From assembly GCA_964034945.1 (NCBI GenBank), contig OZ035963.1, forward strand, positions 43,857,090 to 43,921,089: DNA of 64,000 nucleotides, written 5' to 3'. The position numbers were made by a program, and so were the translations under genes. Of this stretch, positions 42,700-53,906 are shown piece after piece. The notes under the pieces are model-generated. The model did not search any database, was not told where the DNA came from, and saw nothing but the letters and a program-made list of their open reading frames with translations. The stretch is from Chrysopilus asiliformis. Lineage: Eukaryota; Arthropoda; Insecta; Diptera; Rhagionidae. How positions within the stretch are numbered: the first letter of the stretch is position 1; each line of letters opens with the position of its first letter.

Positions 42700-43860
42700 T
42701 CGAGGATGCTGATCACGAATTCGAAACGAAAGAGTCTGTAAGGATAACGCAAATATCCTTTTCCCACGAACCTGGAGCCTATTATAATAACAGGCGAATT
42801 CCGACCGTTACGATTACGATGGTATTCCATAATATATCCCCTGGTGCTAGAATTTCAAAATTAAGAATACCGCATAAATGTTTAAAGTATCGACTAAAAG
42901 CCTGAGCAATCAAGGAAAAAAATGATTGTTTTTTCAAAAAAAAAATCAGAAAGGATAATGGCGTTGGTTTTATAGGGCATTCTATTCAACAAATTTCAAC
43001 GTGAAATTTGTGATCAGCAAACTCAAAAATCATCCAGGGAAGAATGCGGAAAATTTCAAGAAAATCGACCTATACTTTCGCACAAAAGACCGATACATTA
43101 ATACCGAATTCAGTACTTCTTTGTAAACGAAATCTTTGTAAATGGATATTTGGAGGTCATATGAGGCTATGAGCGAAAAGGAAATTAGTGATTCTGACCT
43201 AAAAATCTTGCAACATAAAGAGCGAACTCAAACAGTTTGGAAGACAAGAGTGGAAGCCTTTAAAGTGGCGATCTGCTACATAGTGCAGCAGCGTAATAAG
43301 TCTTTTGTATCTGGGTAGTGAAGTCATATATTAAGGAATAAATAATACACCAATAAATAATTATTATATTTTATTCAGAGATATAATGAAGTATATAATG
43401 AAAACAGATTCTCACGAAAAATTTCTTAGACGCTATCAGTTTTTGTTGTCATATTTTCAAAAACCAAATCTGCATATAAAAAAAGTAAAACGAGAAATTT
43501 GAAAGTTTCAGTTTTTTGAACAGAACACTATTCCAAATATTTTACGTAATTAAATGAAATTTTGTTAGCAGTTAAATTCTTTTCCAATTGATGATTGTGG
43601 AATTAATGTATGTTTTCATTTTAGTGATAGGAATGGGAACATTTAGCGATTATGATGAAAAAGCATTGAATATGTATGTATATTGAATACAATAATCGAC
43701 ATGAAACAAACGTAAAAAGTCCGATTTTTCTAACTGACAGAATATTAAAGGTAAACATCTTTCAACAAATGTAAGAAAAACGTTAAGGATGACAAAAACG
43801 GTGCCCAACTTTGCAAAAATTGAGTATAAAAATTTCGAAAAAAGGTCAAATACCAAAAAA
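42700..43860. other. Intergenic sequence without a supported gene
   Basis: This contains GTAAGGATAACGCAAATATCC near 42740, related to text at 12550 and 62.4 kb. It also has a 58-codon open frame at 43142-43318 with no domain. It leads into the eIF5 3' end. Confidence 0.4.
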
Positions 43861-43869
43861 TGTCTGCAT

Positions 43870-43875
43870 TTTATT
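43870..43875 (-). terminator. Candidate eIF5 polyadenylation signal AATAAA
   Basis: TTTATT on the plus strand reads AATAAA on the minus strand about 90 bp after the eIF5 stop. A suitable position for 3' end formation. Confidence 0.5.
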
Positions 43876-43963
43876 TGTTATATGTTTAAACCAATAACAA
43901 CTTTGTGTTGTGTAATAAATGTGCACATATAATAACTGGATACGGATGTTCTCCAATTGGACT

Positions 43964-45112
43964 TTAAATATCATCGATGTCAATGTCGTCGCCGTCATCG
44001 TCTTCAACTTTTTTTGGTGGTGGCTTAGCTGCCTCCTTTTTCAGTGGCTCAACACGGGCACGATCATTGTATTCGATCTCCACGCCATCAGAATCTTCGT
44101 CCTCGTCATTATCGGACTCTTCCTCTTCAGCTTCCTGTAGCCACTGAATAAATGGTTTGGCCTTTTCATGAATTTCGGCAGCAACCTCCTTGGTGACATA
44201 CTTCTTACTGACTTTCTGTGACCATTCGATGATAGCCTTCTCCTCGAGAATGTCGCTGTCATAAAACAGTTTTAAGATACCGGCGACCTTGTCCATAAGC
44301 TTAGCCGAATGAAGAGCGATGATTTGCTCTAGGCCACCAATTAAATAACGCTGCGCCTTCATGTTATTGTGCGTGAAGCGTAGTAGCAGATTGCGATGTT
44401 TTCGAACTTCTTGAGTTATATTAGCTGAAAAAAGTAACTCGGCAAGTACCAGTGGTGCTTTCAAGGCAATGTCTAAACGTTCAGCTTCGATAACAAGCTC
44501 TTTATGAACTTGAACATTGTCCAATTGGCCTGCGTCACGTTTCTGCTTCACAAGTTCATAAAATATGTCCAGGCGTTCCTTCTCCGTTTTATCAGCATCA
44601 TCCGAAATAGTCATACCCTTGGCACCCTCGGTGAGATCCTGCAGCCGAGCACGAACTGCTTCTTCAGATACATCAGCCGTCCAAGTGTCGTCATCGTCAT
44701 CTTCTTTTCTCGGAATTACCACATCAATATCAGCTGTTGTTTGGCTAGCGTTAGATGCATCAGCTTCGGAGCCAGCCGACGTCGAGGTGTTGTTTGCCAT
44801 TTCTGCACCATTCTCAGATTTCTTGGATCGTTTGCTGCGTTTTCCTTCGGTCAGCGATGAGCCCTGCGCTGCAGGGTCCATGTTTGGCGGATTCTTAAGA
44901 ATGAATGTGTTTACCTTGTGGTTGACTTCAAGCGGTCCGTGAAAACCACATGCTTTACAGCCTTGTGAAATGGTACCTTTCTTGGTGGAAACAAGCAAAT
45001 CCGTCTCAGGATTGTCGCATTCGGGGCAGAGCACAAATTTACGGATGAACCCGTCAAGCAGATCCTGAAGTTTAGCCGCATCATGAGAGCCATTGACAAT
45101 AAAACGTTCATT
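43964..45112 (-). CDS. eIF5: Translation initiation factor eIF5, large 3' exon
   Basis: eIF5 is the GTPase-activating protein for eIF2 in the 43S/48S pre-initiation complex and acts in the cytosol at start-codon selection. This exon encodes 382 residues, in frame from a good splice acceptor (polypyrimidine then AG at 45114-45113) to a stop at 43964. It opens with NERFIVNGSHD, then a C2C2 zinc ribbon (Cys at about exon residues 29, 32, 52 and 55: CPEC and CKAC) with VSTKKGTISQGCKACGFHG. A variable Ser/Thr/Asp linker follows, then the W2/HEAT domain (about residues 174-323, ending EKAKPFIQWLQEAEEEE), which binds eIF2beta and eIF3. A long acidic tail ends in DIDDI. The N-terminal exon or exons (arginine-finger region) should lie at higher coordinates but were not found in this window. 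The exon is free of TE insertions. Confidence 0.95.
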   Translation of the reverse strand, partial: NERFIVNGSHDAAKLQDLLDGFIRKFVLCPECDNPETDLLVSTKKGTISQGCKACGFHGPLEVNHKVNTFILKNPPNMDPAAQGSSLTEGKRSKRSKKSENGAEMANNTSTSAGSEADASNASQTTADIDVVIPRKEDDDDDTWTADVSEEAVRARLQDLTEGAKGMTISDDADKTEKERLDIFYELVKQKRDAGQLDNVQVHKELVIEAERLDIALKAPLVLAELLFSANITQEVRKHRNLLLRFTHNNMKAQRYLIGGLEQIIALHSAKLMDKVAGILKLFYDSDILEEKAIIEWSQKVSKKYVTKEVAAEIHEKAKPFIQWLQEAEEEESDNDEDEDSDGVEIEYNDRARVEPLKKEAAKPPPKKVEDDDGDDIDIDDI

Positions 45113-45477
45113 CTGAAAGTTTAGAAAAGGTAATTTACTTTTCGCAAAATAAATATTTGTAATTGAAACAATCTAAGAGTTATAATCTAATTTTTGAATA
45201 AACAAATAAAAAGTTACCAACAGATACTTTGTCCGTCGTTGTACACTGGCAAAATGTAGTTTTGAACTAAATGCGGTTTAAATATACTTATTCTATCGAT
45301 ACAATATTTAAATACAGTAGCAGCACTTTTTCTCATTTATGACGTAATTTTCTCTAACTTTTTGTTTCCTGTTGGCTCCCACAGTAGCAAAAAAATCTAG
45401 TTTAAGCCGATATCGCTCGGTATGGCATAACGGTACATTTCCAGCTATACGAGATGCCGGATTTCTTATGGAATAAG
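45113..45477 (-). other. eIF5 intron sequence
   Basis: Sequence directly upstream of the eIF5 acceptor. Non-coding; the TE cluster begins at about 45478 and is presumably within the same intron. Confidence 0.6.
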
Positions 45478-45509
45478 AATGAACGCCGTACTCGAAAACA
45501 AATTGCATT

Positions 45510-46024
45510 AGGTGTTTTTTTTTAATGATCGGATTAAGAGATCCAGATTAACTCCTATACAAATTCTTAATCCAAGATTTTTTTGGATCTGAATTTGAGA
45601 TCTGTCTGGTTCAATGGGAAATAAAAAAATCCCTCGGTGCTTTCTGCCGAGAGTGGGGATATTGAACACTATTTTCCTCACATTAGTTATTATCCGACAA
45701 CATTAGAAAATACCTGTCGGCGAAAAGCCGAAGCTAACATTTCTAGCTGGTAATTGTATAGGGTTTATTATGCCCTTTACATAAGGGGGGTTTCATGACA
45801 TTGCAGGAAAATCACATTAAAAAATGGATGAAGAGGATAGAAGGTAAACAACGAATATCTTAAAAATAACAACTTTTTGACAACTACCTACTTGATTAGT
45901 TTTGGATTTCGCCACAAGTCGATTCAACATATCCTAAAAACAAATTCAAATCCACAATAATTTCCCATTCGTTTTTTTAATGAACCATCTAGATATCTTA
46001 ATCGGATCATTAAAAAAAACACCT
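45510..46024. mobile_element. AGGTGTTTTTTTTAATGATC MITE with TSD ATT
   Basis: The TIR AGGTGTTTTTTTTTAATGATC and its inverse bound 515 bp. TSD ATT at 45507-45509 and 46025-46027. The empty site is known from other Harbinger MITE copies. Confidence 0.85.
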
Positions 46025-46036
46025 ATTGATATCATG

Positions 46037-46323
46037 GACTGTGTTTACATTGGGATTCACTTTGAGGCGCCACGCCACGTCTTTCGTCATTTTTTTGCCA
46101 TGTGCACACGGTTCGCTTAATCTGGATTCACTAAACCGGTTTCATCAACAAAACTAAAGGGTTTCAACGACCAGACTCAAAAACCGGTTTGCGACCGATA
46201 ATTTTAAATGAATCTAAACTTCATTCGCTCTTTTTGGTTTCCCTCTCCACTGCGTCCCTGACCATAACTTGGCCGGAGCGAATGACGTGCCGCCTCAAAG
46301 TGAATCCCAATGTAGACACAGTC
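46037..46323. mobile_element. MITE GACTGTGTTTACATTGGG with TSD ATG
   Basis: 287 bp. TSD ATG at 46034-46036 and 46324-46326. Third full copy of the family at 30261 and 34100. Confidence 0.88.
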
Positions 46324-46361
46324 ATGTAAATCTTTCGTTTCAAGTAAAATGTACTGCCATA

Positions 46362-46814
46362 CCCAGTGAAAAATTATTAAGGCATTATCGCTAAGGTGTC
46401 TTTAAGACATGAGACAAATAATATAAAAGCCTCCAAATTAAAATGAGATGGAAGTTCATCTCAGGAAAAACGCGCCTTTTATGCGTGTGTTGGAAAAGTG
46501 AACTAAAAGTTATGTGTCAAAAGTTTTTTTTTTGTTGAAGTTTTGTGTTGGCTATCAGGAGAATTTAAACGACTCGGTAAATATTTTTATAGAAAAAGTA
46601 AGGCTTAAAGATCGTTTTAATAAAGAAATTTTTACCATCTAAGCAATCAGCGCCATCACCGGGGAAAAAACATCTACTATTAATGTTGCCTTAGTTGTAA
46701 GGCCTTATATACGCGGAAATGGCCTATACAAAAATAAGGCAACAATAAGGTAAAGATAATGCATTAAGATAATGCCTTTATAGTGCCTTAATAAGACATT
46801 TTTTGTTCACTGGG
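46362..46814. mobile_element. CCCAGTGAA MITE with TA TSD
   Basis: The ends CCCAGTGAA and TTCACTGGG are flanked by TA (46360-46361, 46815-46816), confirmed by the empty site in other copies. Repeated AAGGCA/TGCCTT motifs near both ends. A truncated relative is at 24630-25117. Confidence 0.85.
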
Positions 46815-47005
46815 TAAATTAATCGAAAACTTGCTGGTAACTTGGAAATTTCGTGTTTATATTTAGTGTCATTATTGAATAGTTGTAAATAATTTGCTGT
46901 TAGTTTTTGCGTTTTCTTTTTTGTGAAATTAATGCTGGCAGTTTAAAAAAAATAAAATAAGAACCGGATAACAGTGATGAATGTCAAATAAGTGCAAGAT
47001 AAAAG

Positions 47006-47780
47006 GGCTAAAGTTCAGTTTAGCGACAATGACGCTACAGATTTTTCGTGTATAGGGAGGGGTAGAGAGAAGCATCCCCTATCCAAAATGGGTATTTTTT
47101 GCCTTCGCTCACATTCCAAAAATATGCATACATGCCAAAAATATATAGCATGTAGAATTTTGCAACAAAACTACTTTTACAAGCACAATTTCGGGTCGCA
47201 AACCTCATAACAGTGGTTTGAAATGACTGCTGACGCTGTTTTAATTACAAAATTTCATTTTAAAATTATCATATAACCTTACTTTTCTGACGAAAAAAAA
47301 CTTGAGCTACAAATCAATTTTACTTATGAGCCCTACCCTCACCAGCAATCCACACAAGCCATGAAACCCGTCACTGTCGCTGTTACATCTAGTGAAGAAA
47401 TGATTTGAAAAAAGGCATCGTGGGAGCAGCTGGAGGCCGAATTTCATTTTAGTGCGGAAATTTCAAAGAAAAAAGTGAAATCACTGAGATCGTCATATTT
47501 ACTACTCTGTTGTTTTCTGCTCAACGCATTTCTGAAACTGAAACGTATATTCAAAATATCATCAAATATTTCATCCTGCAGTGCATCTATTCTCTGATTC
47601 TCTGATTCATCAAAAATTAATTATATAATTAAATATTAATTTAAATAAACTTTGTTGATCTATTAACTTTAACTTCATTTATTATACACTTATTGTTACA
47701 ATGTTGCCTTCACTTTTATGCTTCACTAGGCCTCACGGCGCAGAAGCATAAACTAAATTGTACTTAATGTTTATTATACA
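47006..47780. other. AT-rich sequence without a supported gene
   Basis: No domain or exon is recognised. From about 47640 leftward boundaries are unclear; the end of the PHD-type LINE (3' UTR-like, minus strand) may reach this region. Confidence 0.35.
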
Positions 47781-48189
47781 GGATTTCAATTAATACTATT
47801 GTAACATCCAAATTTGTTAAAAAAATAAAAATTTAAATTGTCGTAGGTCATAACTAGGGCTGCCAAAAATATGCACTAAAAAAGGCGAAATATGCGCATA
47901 TAATATGCACTAAAAACGGCAAAATATGCACTTAAATATGCACTTTAAAAACATTCAAAATCCGAAATATAGTATATTTAACCCAAAATAGTGAACGGAA
48001 CTTGTTAAAATGTGGTTAATTCGACTTATGTGGAAAATAAAAAAATTGAAAAAATAATAGTCTGTGAAAAAAGATTGACATTTTGACTGACAAAAAATTT
48101 TTTTACTTGTTTCTAAATTGCAACTGCTAAATTTTAAGATATTTCGAAAAGATGTTCAATACTTCATATTGTCTATGGTATAATCGGGG

Positions 48190-49095
48190 TTAAAACTTAT
48201 AGAAAAATCTCAGTTGTGGCTACCACAAAACTTTCTTCCACAAAATCTACGACCCTGCGGAATCTACGCTATAGCCCTATCGTTTTGTCAACCAAAGACG
48301 ACCTCGAAATGCACAAAATTTGAAATAACTTGAGAACGGTAAAAGGTAAAAATGTAGAAAATGTTAACATCTTTAATTATTCTTTTAACTGATTTGTCGA
48401 AAAACCGTTAGTTTGCAAATTATGCGCAAAAATATGATTTTTTACATATTAATGAAAATATCTCAATAACGGTAAAAGATAACGGATAACAGTAAAAGAC
48501 AAAATTGTGCAGAATGCCATTCTCATTAATTCACTTCATACATTCAGTCAGCAAAAACCCGTTAGTTTTCGAGATAATCGCAAAAAAACTGTTTTTTTGG
48601 AAATAACGGTTTATCTCGATAACAGGTTGAGATATCGAGTTATAGCTAAAGACAAAAGTGTGGGAAATTTTTTTTTCTCCAAGTTTTGTCATACTTAAGG
48701 CCACTAAAAAACGCGTAGTTTGGGAGTAAATCGAGAAAAACGAAATTGCGATTTTTGAAAAACCGCCATTTTGGATACTTCCGGTTAACGGATTTCCACC
48801 AAAAGTTGATAGGATCGTCCCATTTCAGGACCCAACATGCCTATAAAATTTCATGGCGCTAGCTCTATTAGTTTTTGAGAAATCTTGTACACAGACTGAC
48901 AGACAGACTGACAGACAGACTGACAGACTGACAGACTGACAGACTGACAGACAGACTGACAGACAGAAAGACATTTTTTTAATATGGCTCCAATCGACTC
49001 AGGAGTGATCGGGAAATGTTTTTTAGGCAAAATTAAGAGGTCGAAATTTTTCATGAATACAATACTTTATTATACTCCGTAGAAGAAAGTAAAAA
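48190..49095 (-). repeat. Dispersed repeat with (CAGACTGA)n core, copy B
   Basis: Reverse-complement match to 10700-11690 over its full length, with an array of CAGACTGA units at 48892-48968. It ends in TAGAAGAAAGTAAAAA; a second copy of that end motif occurs at 50303-50320. Confidence 0.8.
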
Positions 49096-49149
49096 GACCA
49101 CGTATCAAAAAAAAGCGAGAAACATCGAATATAAGTTTTTGACGACACA

Positions 49150-49400
49150 TAAATGAGTTTTATTTTGCTCAATATAAATATTCCTCTTCGAATAGTTTTT
49201 CAAGTCAAGGAGTTTTTCAAAAACTCATTGAGTATAAGTTTTTCGCAACATTTTAAATCTCTTTGAAAAAGAGTTTTATTCTGCTCGGCAAAAATATTCC
49301 TCATCAGGACTGAGTTTTATTTTGCTCGACATAAATATTCCTCATCAGAAGTGAGTGTTATTCTGGTCGATATAAATATTCCTCATCAGAAGTGAGTCTT
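49150..49400. repeat. Imperfect tandem repeat, units of roughly 52-60 bp
   Basis: The core ATAAATATTCCTCATCAG with GAGTTTTATTYTGCTCG is repeated four times with decreasing divergence toward 49390. Confidence 0.7.
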
Positions 49401-49699
49401 TATAAAAATTGAGAAATATTTTCATCTCTGGTTTATTCAGTCGACTGACAGCTATCAGTGAACCAATGTCGTTAGACCACAGTGTTCTTGGAACGAACTG
49501 TGAGGGGAAAAAACGAAATTTCAAGCGTGTGAGTAATTTTTTTTCTTGTTAATTAAATTGTTTTGTAGCTTACACTTTCATTGTATTGAACTCGTCAGTG
49601 ATTTCAAGTGAAAATTTATGTATGAGTTAACAAGTTAGTGAAGCATTTTCTGACCCATACTTTTTCATTTTTTTTCACGAGTGTGTTAAAAATAAAATG

Positions 49700-50290
49700 G
49701 AGGCTTGGGGCTAGTTGACTCACAGTATACTGGGGTTAAATGACTCGATATGAATTACCTATATTTTTTTGTTAATTAATTTTATTTTTTTAAATTAGAT
49801 GAAATTTACACCCCGATTGCGAGTGTCGTGTCGTTTGCGACAAGAGTCGTTTTACGTGTTGTTGTTAGTATTTTTCTACCAACAACAACAAGTAAAACGA
49901 CTCTTGTCGAAAACGACACGACACTCGCAATCGGGGTGTATAAATTAACACTGAAATGTTATTAATTTTTTAAAGAATAAATTTTTTCAGAATTATTATA
50001 GTTTTTTATTATGTTCCAACACATTTTCCTCATAAAAAGTATAGAGTCAAATATCCCCATTCACAGAGTCAACAAGCCCCAGACACGGGGTTAGTCGACT
50101 CATCGAACAACTTTTTTTTAAATAAAAAAAATTATTTGAAACACTTACAATTAGTCAAAATAAAAGATTGACTAAGAAACACAATTGAATAAACCAACCA
50201 AAAACATCTTTACTACACCTGAAACAATTACAGTAAAACTTTTATAAAGTAGATTATAAAAAGTGGGTCTACTAGCCCCGGTATACCCTA
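49700..50290. mobile_element. GGGGCTAGT-type MITE with an inner palindrome
   Basis: TTGGGGCTAGTTGACTC at the left and CTACTAGCCCCGGTATACC at the right. GAGTCAA/TTGACTC motifs are spaced through it. Related in style to the element at 12763-21205. It contains the palindromic MITE at 49813-49938. Confidence 0.55.
49813..49938. mobile_element. Foldback MITE (CACCCCGATTGCGAGTGTCG) with TA flanks
   Basis: CACCCCGATTGCGAGTGTCG and its inverse extend to arms of about 55 bp around a short loop. TA lies on both sides. GC-richer than its surroundings. Confidence 0.75.
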
Positions 50291-50898
50291 CAATACTGTA
50301 TTATACTTCGTAGAAGAAAGTAAAAACACATATTTATTTATTTTTAATATTTATTCTAGCTGAAACAGTCGAATTATAATTTGAATTGTACAAAAAAAAT
50401 TTGGTTGTTCATGAAAGTTGTAAAATATGCAACTAAATATGCATTATATGCATTTATATGCATTTATATGCAAATATGCACTAACGTGTCAAATATGCGA
50501 AATATGCAACAACAAGTGACCTTCATTCGCTTCTAAACTTATTGATTCGGATGAATAAAAAACTCCCGGAGCCGAAATCATAACGAGAAGAAATATGCAA
50601 ATGCATATTTTTGGCAGCCCTAGTCATAACACTAGGATAATCGTCATTTTTCTTTTTAGACTTTATATAACTCCAAAACATTTTCGGTTTATTTTTTATT
50701 TCTCGCTCCATTTTATTTATATATAATTTGTGGCAAATCAATATATAGGATTTGAGTTCACGACGATAATTGCAGTATTCGAGGTAGTCATTATGATGTC
50801 TGGTAGTCTTCCACCGGAAGGACCGGTTCTTTAAATTTTTTAACCTTCTCGTTTCACGATCATACCATGGAGGATTTGATAACGTTTTAGAAGACATA

Positions 50899-51610
50899 TC
50901 GCACATGGTCCCGTAGACTGTAGTATCTCAAAATCGGCTATTTCATGAAAAACGCATTCAAAGTTTTCATTTCAAAATAATTGTTTATAAATAATTGTTT
51001 TTTTCTGTTGTCTGTACAGTAATATTTCAATTTTTTACTCTTTTGATAATAATTTACAGATCATTTGCTTCATTTTTTTTTTTTTGCAATAATAAAAGAT
51101 AGAGTTAGGTTTGTTCTCCACAAAATCAATTTAAATTTTAAAAAATGGGAATTTAAAAAACCAAAAATAAATAAATTTTAGGACTACGTTTACATTTAAC
51201 CCTTTCACTCGGCGCGTGTACATCATATTTAACTCGTATTTCTAAGAGAATTAGAAGGGAGAGGGACAATTATTGACAATTTATGTACACAAATGAGTAC
51301 ATAATCAAAAAGAGACTTCTAAAAAGATATTTAAATTTTTTAAATTTTGAAATATGTTTTGTTGCTATATATTATTATTGAAAAAAGCAAAAAAAAAATT
51401 TTGTTGTTTTTTTTTGAATAATAATATATATTTTTATATATTATTATTGAAAAAAGCAACAACATATTTTTTTTGCTATTAGAAATAAATGCCGAGTGAA
51501 AGGGTTAAATTTGTTTTTCATTTGATTCAGTCAATTTTTCTTTACATAATGGAATAATTACTCAAAAACACATTTTTTTGAGATACTACAGTCTACGGGA
51601 CCATGTGCGA
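50899..51610. mobile_element. Mariner-like MITE inserted in LINE ORF2, TA TSD
   Basis: Same family as 24009-24409. TA lies at 50897-50898 and 51611-51612. Reading the LINE protein across the empty site gives an uninterrupted frame, which proves the boundaries. It is enlarged by a nested piggyBac MITE. Confidence 0.92.
51200..51504. mobile_element. piggyBac-type MITE (CCCTTTCACTCGGCG) with TTAA
   Basis: The ends CCCTTTCACTCGGCG and TGCCGAGTGAAAGGG lie between TTAA copies (51196-51199, 51505-51508). The sister copy at 24009 has the empty site near 24302. Contains a repeated TATATTATTATTGAAAAAAG block. Confidence 0.92.
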
Positions 51611-52464
51611 TATATGGAACAAACATAGATATACATCCTAAAATACTTTCATAGAACAATGATAGCGCTACGTTTACGTCAGATGCAATAAAGACTTCAG
51701 TCCAGTCAATATTTGAAACAAAGTTATTAATTAAATTATAATTTGCTTTTTTAAAATTGAAGTACTTTACAAAATGAGGTAATGAATCGCATGAAGTATC
51801 ATAAGAGTAGTATATGTTTAAAGATGGATGATGGTTGTCTTCTGCTACCAAAGGTGAATCACAAGCTTCTACAATGCAATTTCTATAATCATTGCAGAGA
51901 ACCAGATCAAGAATTCTTCCTAGTGTATTAGATACTGGATTGATTTGGAAAAGGTTGTTATCACAAAACCCGTCAATTGCAATAACTTCGACGTGCCGTC
52001 TAGCATTTAGCGCTGTTAGATAGTTATCGCCATCATCCAAGGTATTCCAACTGAGATTAGAAAGATTGAAGTCTCCGAGTACGAACAACTTGTCATCTGG
52101 CCTCATGAGATAGTTGATTGAGTCAATAGCACTAATTATGTCTTCAATATTTTCGACGGAAGGACAAGGTATATACAGAACAATAATGTATATATAAACA
52201 TTATCTTCCATTAGTATCTTAACTCCAATCATTTCTAAGTGCACTGGGAGGTCAATAGGTTGGCATCCAATATCATTTTTGTCTGCTATTAGTACACCTC
52301 CCCCTCGTTGAGAAGAGCTGTTTTTGGAGGAACGATCAGTGCGGTACACGTTGAAAGTTGATGGAAACAATTCTCGGTTTAAGAAGGAAGCAGTAAGCCA
52401 GGTTTCGGTTAGAGCAATAATATCAAATGAGCAGCATAAAGTATTCATATAAAAGTCATAGATC

Positions 52465-53043
52465 TTAGTACGTAGCCCTCTCACATTTTGATAATAGAGG
52501 GCAAATTTGTTGTGACGTTGAAGCCGAGTGACGGGGAGAAGGCGGTGATGTAGTCGATCGATGTTGTTGTTGTGGCTCAGTGTCTTTGTTTTGGGTTTGT
52601 TGTTGGTGGAACCTTAATTGTTTTGCGTTGGCACGAGTTGTCATTGCTGAAGAACCAGAAGTTACTTTTCTTGCCGATGATTCTATTGAAGAAACTCCTT
52701 TGTTTTTTACAAGCGACGTTGAAGGTGTTGATGTAGCCGACGGCGCATTCAGAACTGAGCCCATTTCCTTTAACAGTTTGTTTACATCTAACAATGACTT
52801 ACTCAGATTTAAGTGAGATTGCCGACACTTTTCTATTTTGAATGCAAACGCTGATGATGATATTTTTCGGCAATCAGTGCAATACCACTGAAGGCCGTTT
52901 CCACTTTGCATTATTGAATCGGCTATAGCAGCAACGAATCCGGCACATTTAGCATGATAGCTTCGGTTACAGGTCCCAAAACATTGGATAAAGCGAGTTT
53001 TATTATCGACATCCAGGCAAGGTTGTTTAGAACAGTCACACAT
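52465..53043 (-). CDS. Jockey-like LINE ORF1 with PHD finger
   Basis: A 192-codon frame on the minus strand. The N-terminus is a Cys/His-rich PHD-type zinc finger: MCDC, CLDVDNKTRFIQC, a C...SYHAKC block, then WYCTDCRK near residues 53-60. A helix of about 35 residues and a Ser/Thr/Gln-rich basic tail follow. PHD-finger ORF1 proteins occur in several non-LTR lineages (CR1 and some Jockey-related clades) and are thought to bind the RNP or chromatin. The frame is intact and starts at a good ATG. It overlaps the start of ORF2. The putative 5' UTR lies at about 53044-53480. A host gene is unlikely, because the endonuclease ORF follows immediately on the same strand. Confidence 0.75.
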   Translation of the reverse strand: MCDCSKQPCLDVDNKTRFIQCFGTCNRSYHAKCAGFVAAIADSIMQSGNGLQWYCTDCRKISSSAFAFKIEKCRQSHLNLSKSLLDVNKLLKEMGSVLNAPSATSTPSTSLVKNKGVSSIESSARKVTSGSSAMTTRANAKQLRFHQQQTQNKDTEPQQQHRSTTSPPSPRHSASTSQQICPLLSKCERATY

Positions 53044-53900
53044 AATTATATTTAAATGTTATTAAATGTTGATTTGGTAGAACAAATATTTTCAAAGGAT
53101 CTATTGTTATTATATAGTCACAATTGAATATTAGAGGATGTCAAAATTTTGGGGGAGTCTATAGAAATTAATATTTATTTATTTCTTTAGCACAAAACTA
53201 GTTATATTGAAAAGTTTTATTTAATAATAGTTCAGATGCACACTAAACAACACTGTGAAATGTGAGTAGCACTGAATACACTATTATTACTTTAATTATG
53301 ATAAAGGAAAATTCAGAGTAAAAGATTAACGTTTAAACTCAACCCGTATTGCCAGTGTTATTCCACCCGAACCGTGCACTTTACTTGCTATTCCACCCGA
53401 ACCGTCCAATTTATTTTGCTGTTCAACCCTTTGTTGAAGTTATTGCGATCTTCGCTGCTCAACTACTTTCTCTAAACCGGAACACTTAAAATTTTCTTAT
53501 GTTCGGCTCTATAGTTGATGTTCTGTGAGAAGAAATCCAACCGCATGCCAATACTTTGATAGATCCTATACCATTCCTCTGCCCAGAAGACATTTTTCGC
53601 CTCCTCCGTGAAAACTTTGGGGAACCTGTTCCTTGAGTAAAGCATGAGAACATACTCGAAATGGTTCTACTCCTGTTTCTAAATGAAGCATATAATTGGA
53701 TACTTTTAAAGAAATATCTTGGGAGTTTTTCAACCTGTTCATAATTTTTGTAGCCCCGAATTTGATCTGCAAAGACATAATTGACCGACATACGGCCTCA
53801 AAAAATTTTAATTTGGCTGAGATTATAATGTCACTCATCATGTGGCATTAATCATATTTTTAGTTGAACTGAGTTTATTGTCTAGATGAGTATTAAAAGA
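53044..53900. other. LINE 5' flank and unassigned sequence
   Basis: Contains a short duplication of TTCCACCCGAACCG (53361 and 53392). Two overlapping minus-strand open frames at 53486-53841 show no domain. No gene is supported. Confidence 0.4.
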
Positions 53901-53906
53901 AGTATT

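Larger units (their letters stand above)
45478..47005. mobile_element. Harbinger MITE (GGGC family) with three insertions, both ends lost
   Basis: Pieces at 45478-45509, 46025-46036, 46324-46361 and 46815-47005 are collinear with the MITE at 34198-34848. They are separated by three other MITEs, each with its own TSD. Neither terminal TIR remains. Confidence 0.8.
47855..50622. mobile_element. hAT element (TAGGGCTGCCAAAAATATGC) with TSD GTCATAAC
   Basis: The TIR TAGGGCTGCCAAAAATATGC and its inverse. Perfect 8-bp TSD at 47847-47854 and 50623-50630. Both ends repeat AAATATGCA many times, as expected of transposase-binding sites. The LINE reading frame is continuous across one TSD, showing the insertion point. 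No transposase; the interior consists of other repeats (48190-49095, 49150-49400, 49700-50290). Confidence 0.9.
50640..52484 (-). pseudogene. Jockey-like LINE ORF2: endonuclease domain, split by MITEs
   Basis: The minus-strand frame starts within a YYQNVRGLRTK segment and carries an APE-type endonuclease: ALTETWL (catalytic Glu), RGGGVLI, LGDFNLSNLSW and a terminal EDNHHPSL (in place of SDH-P). After FVP the frame is interrupted by a mariner-like MITE (50899-51610). It resumes at 50896 with a SKTLSNPPWYDRETRRLK segment. It then meets the hAT insertion (50622). Beyond that only a short frame and 3' UTR-like sequence remain, so the reverse transcriptase is missing. Apart from insertions the endonuclease is open. 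The 5' end overlaps ORF1 by about 20 bp. Confidence 0.85.

Noticed and set aside
43142..43318. 58-codon open frame (MDIWRSYEAMSEKE...)
   Set aside because: Looks protein-like, but is short, isolated and without domain or splice signals.
44504..44942. Plus-strand open frames over eIF5
   Set aside because: Antisense shadows of the eIF5 coding exon.
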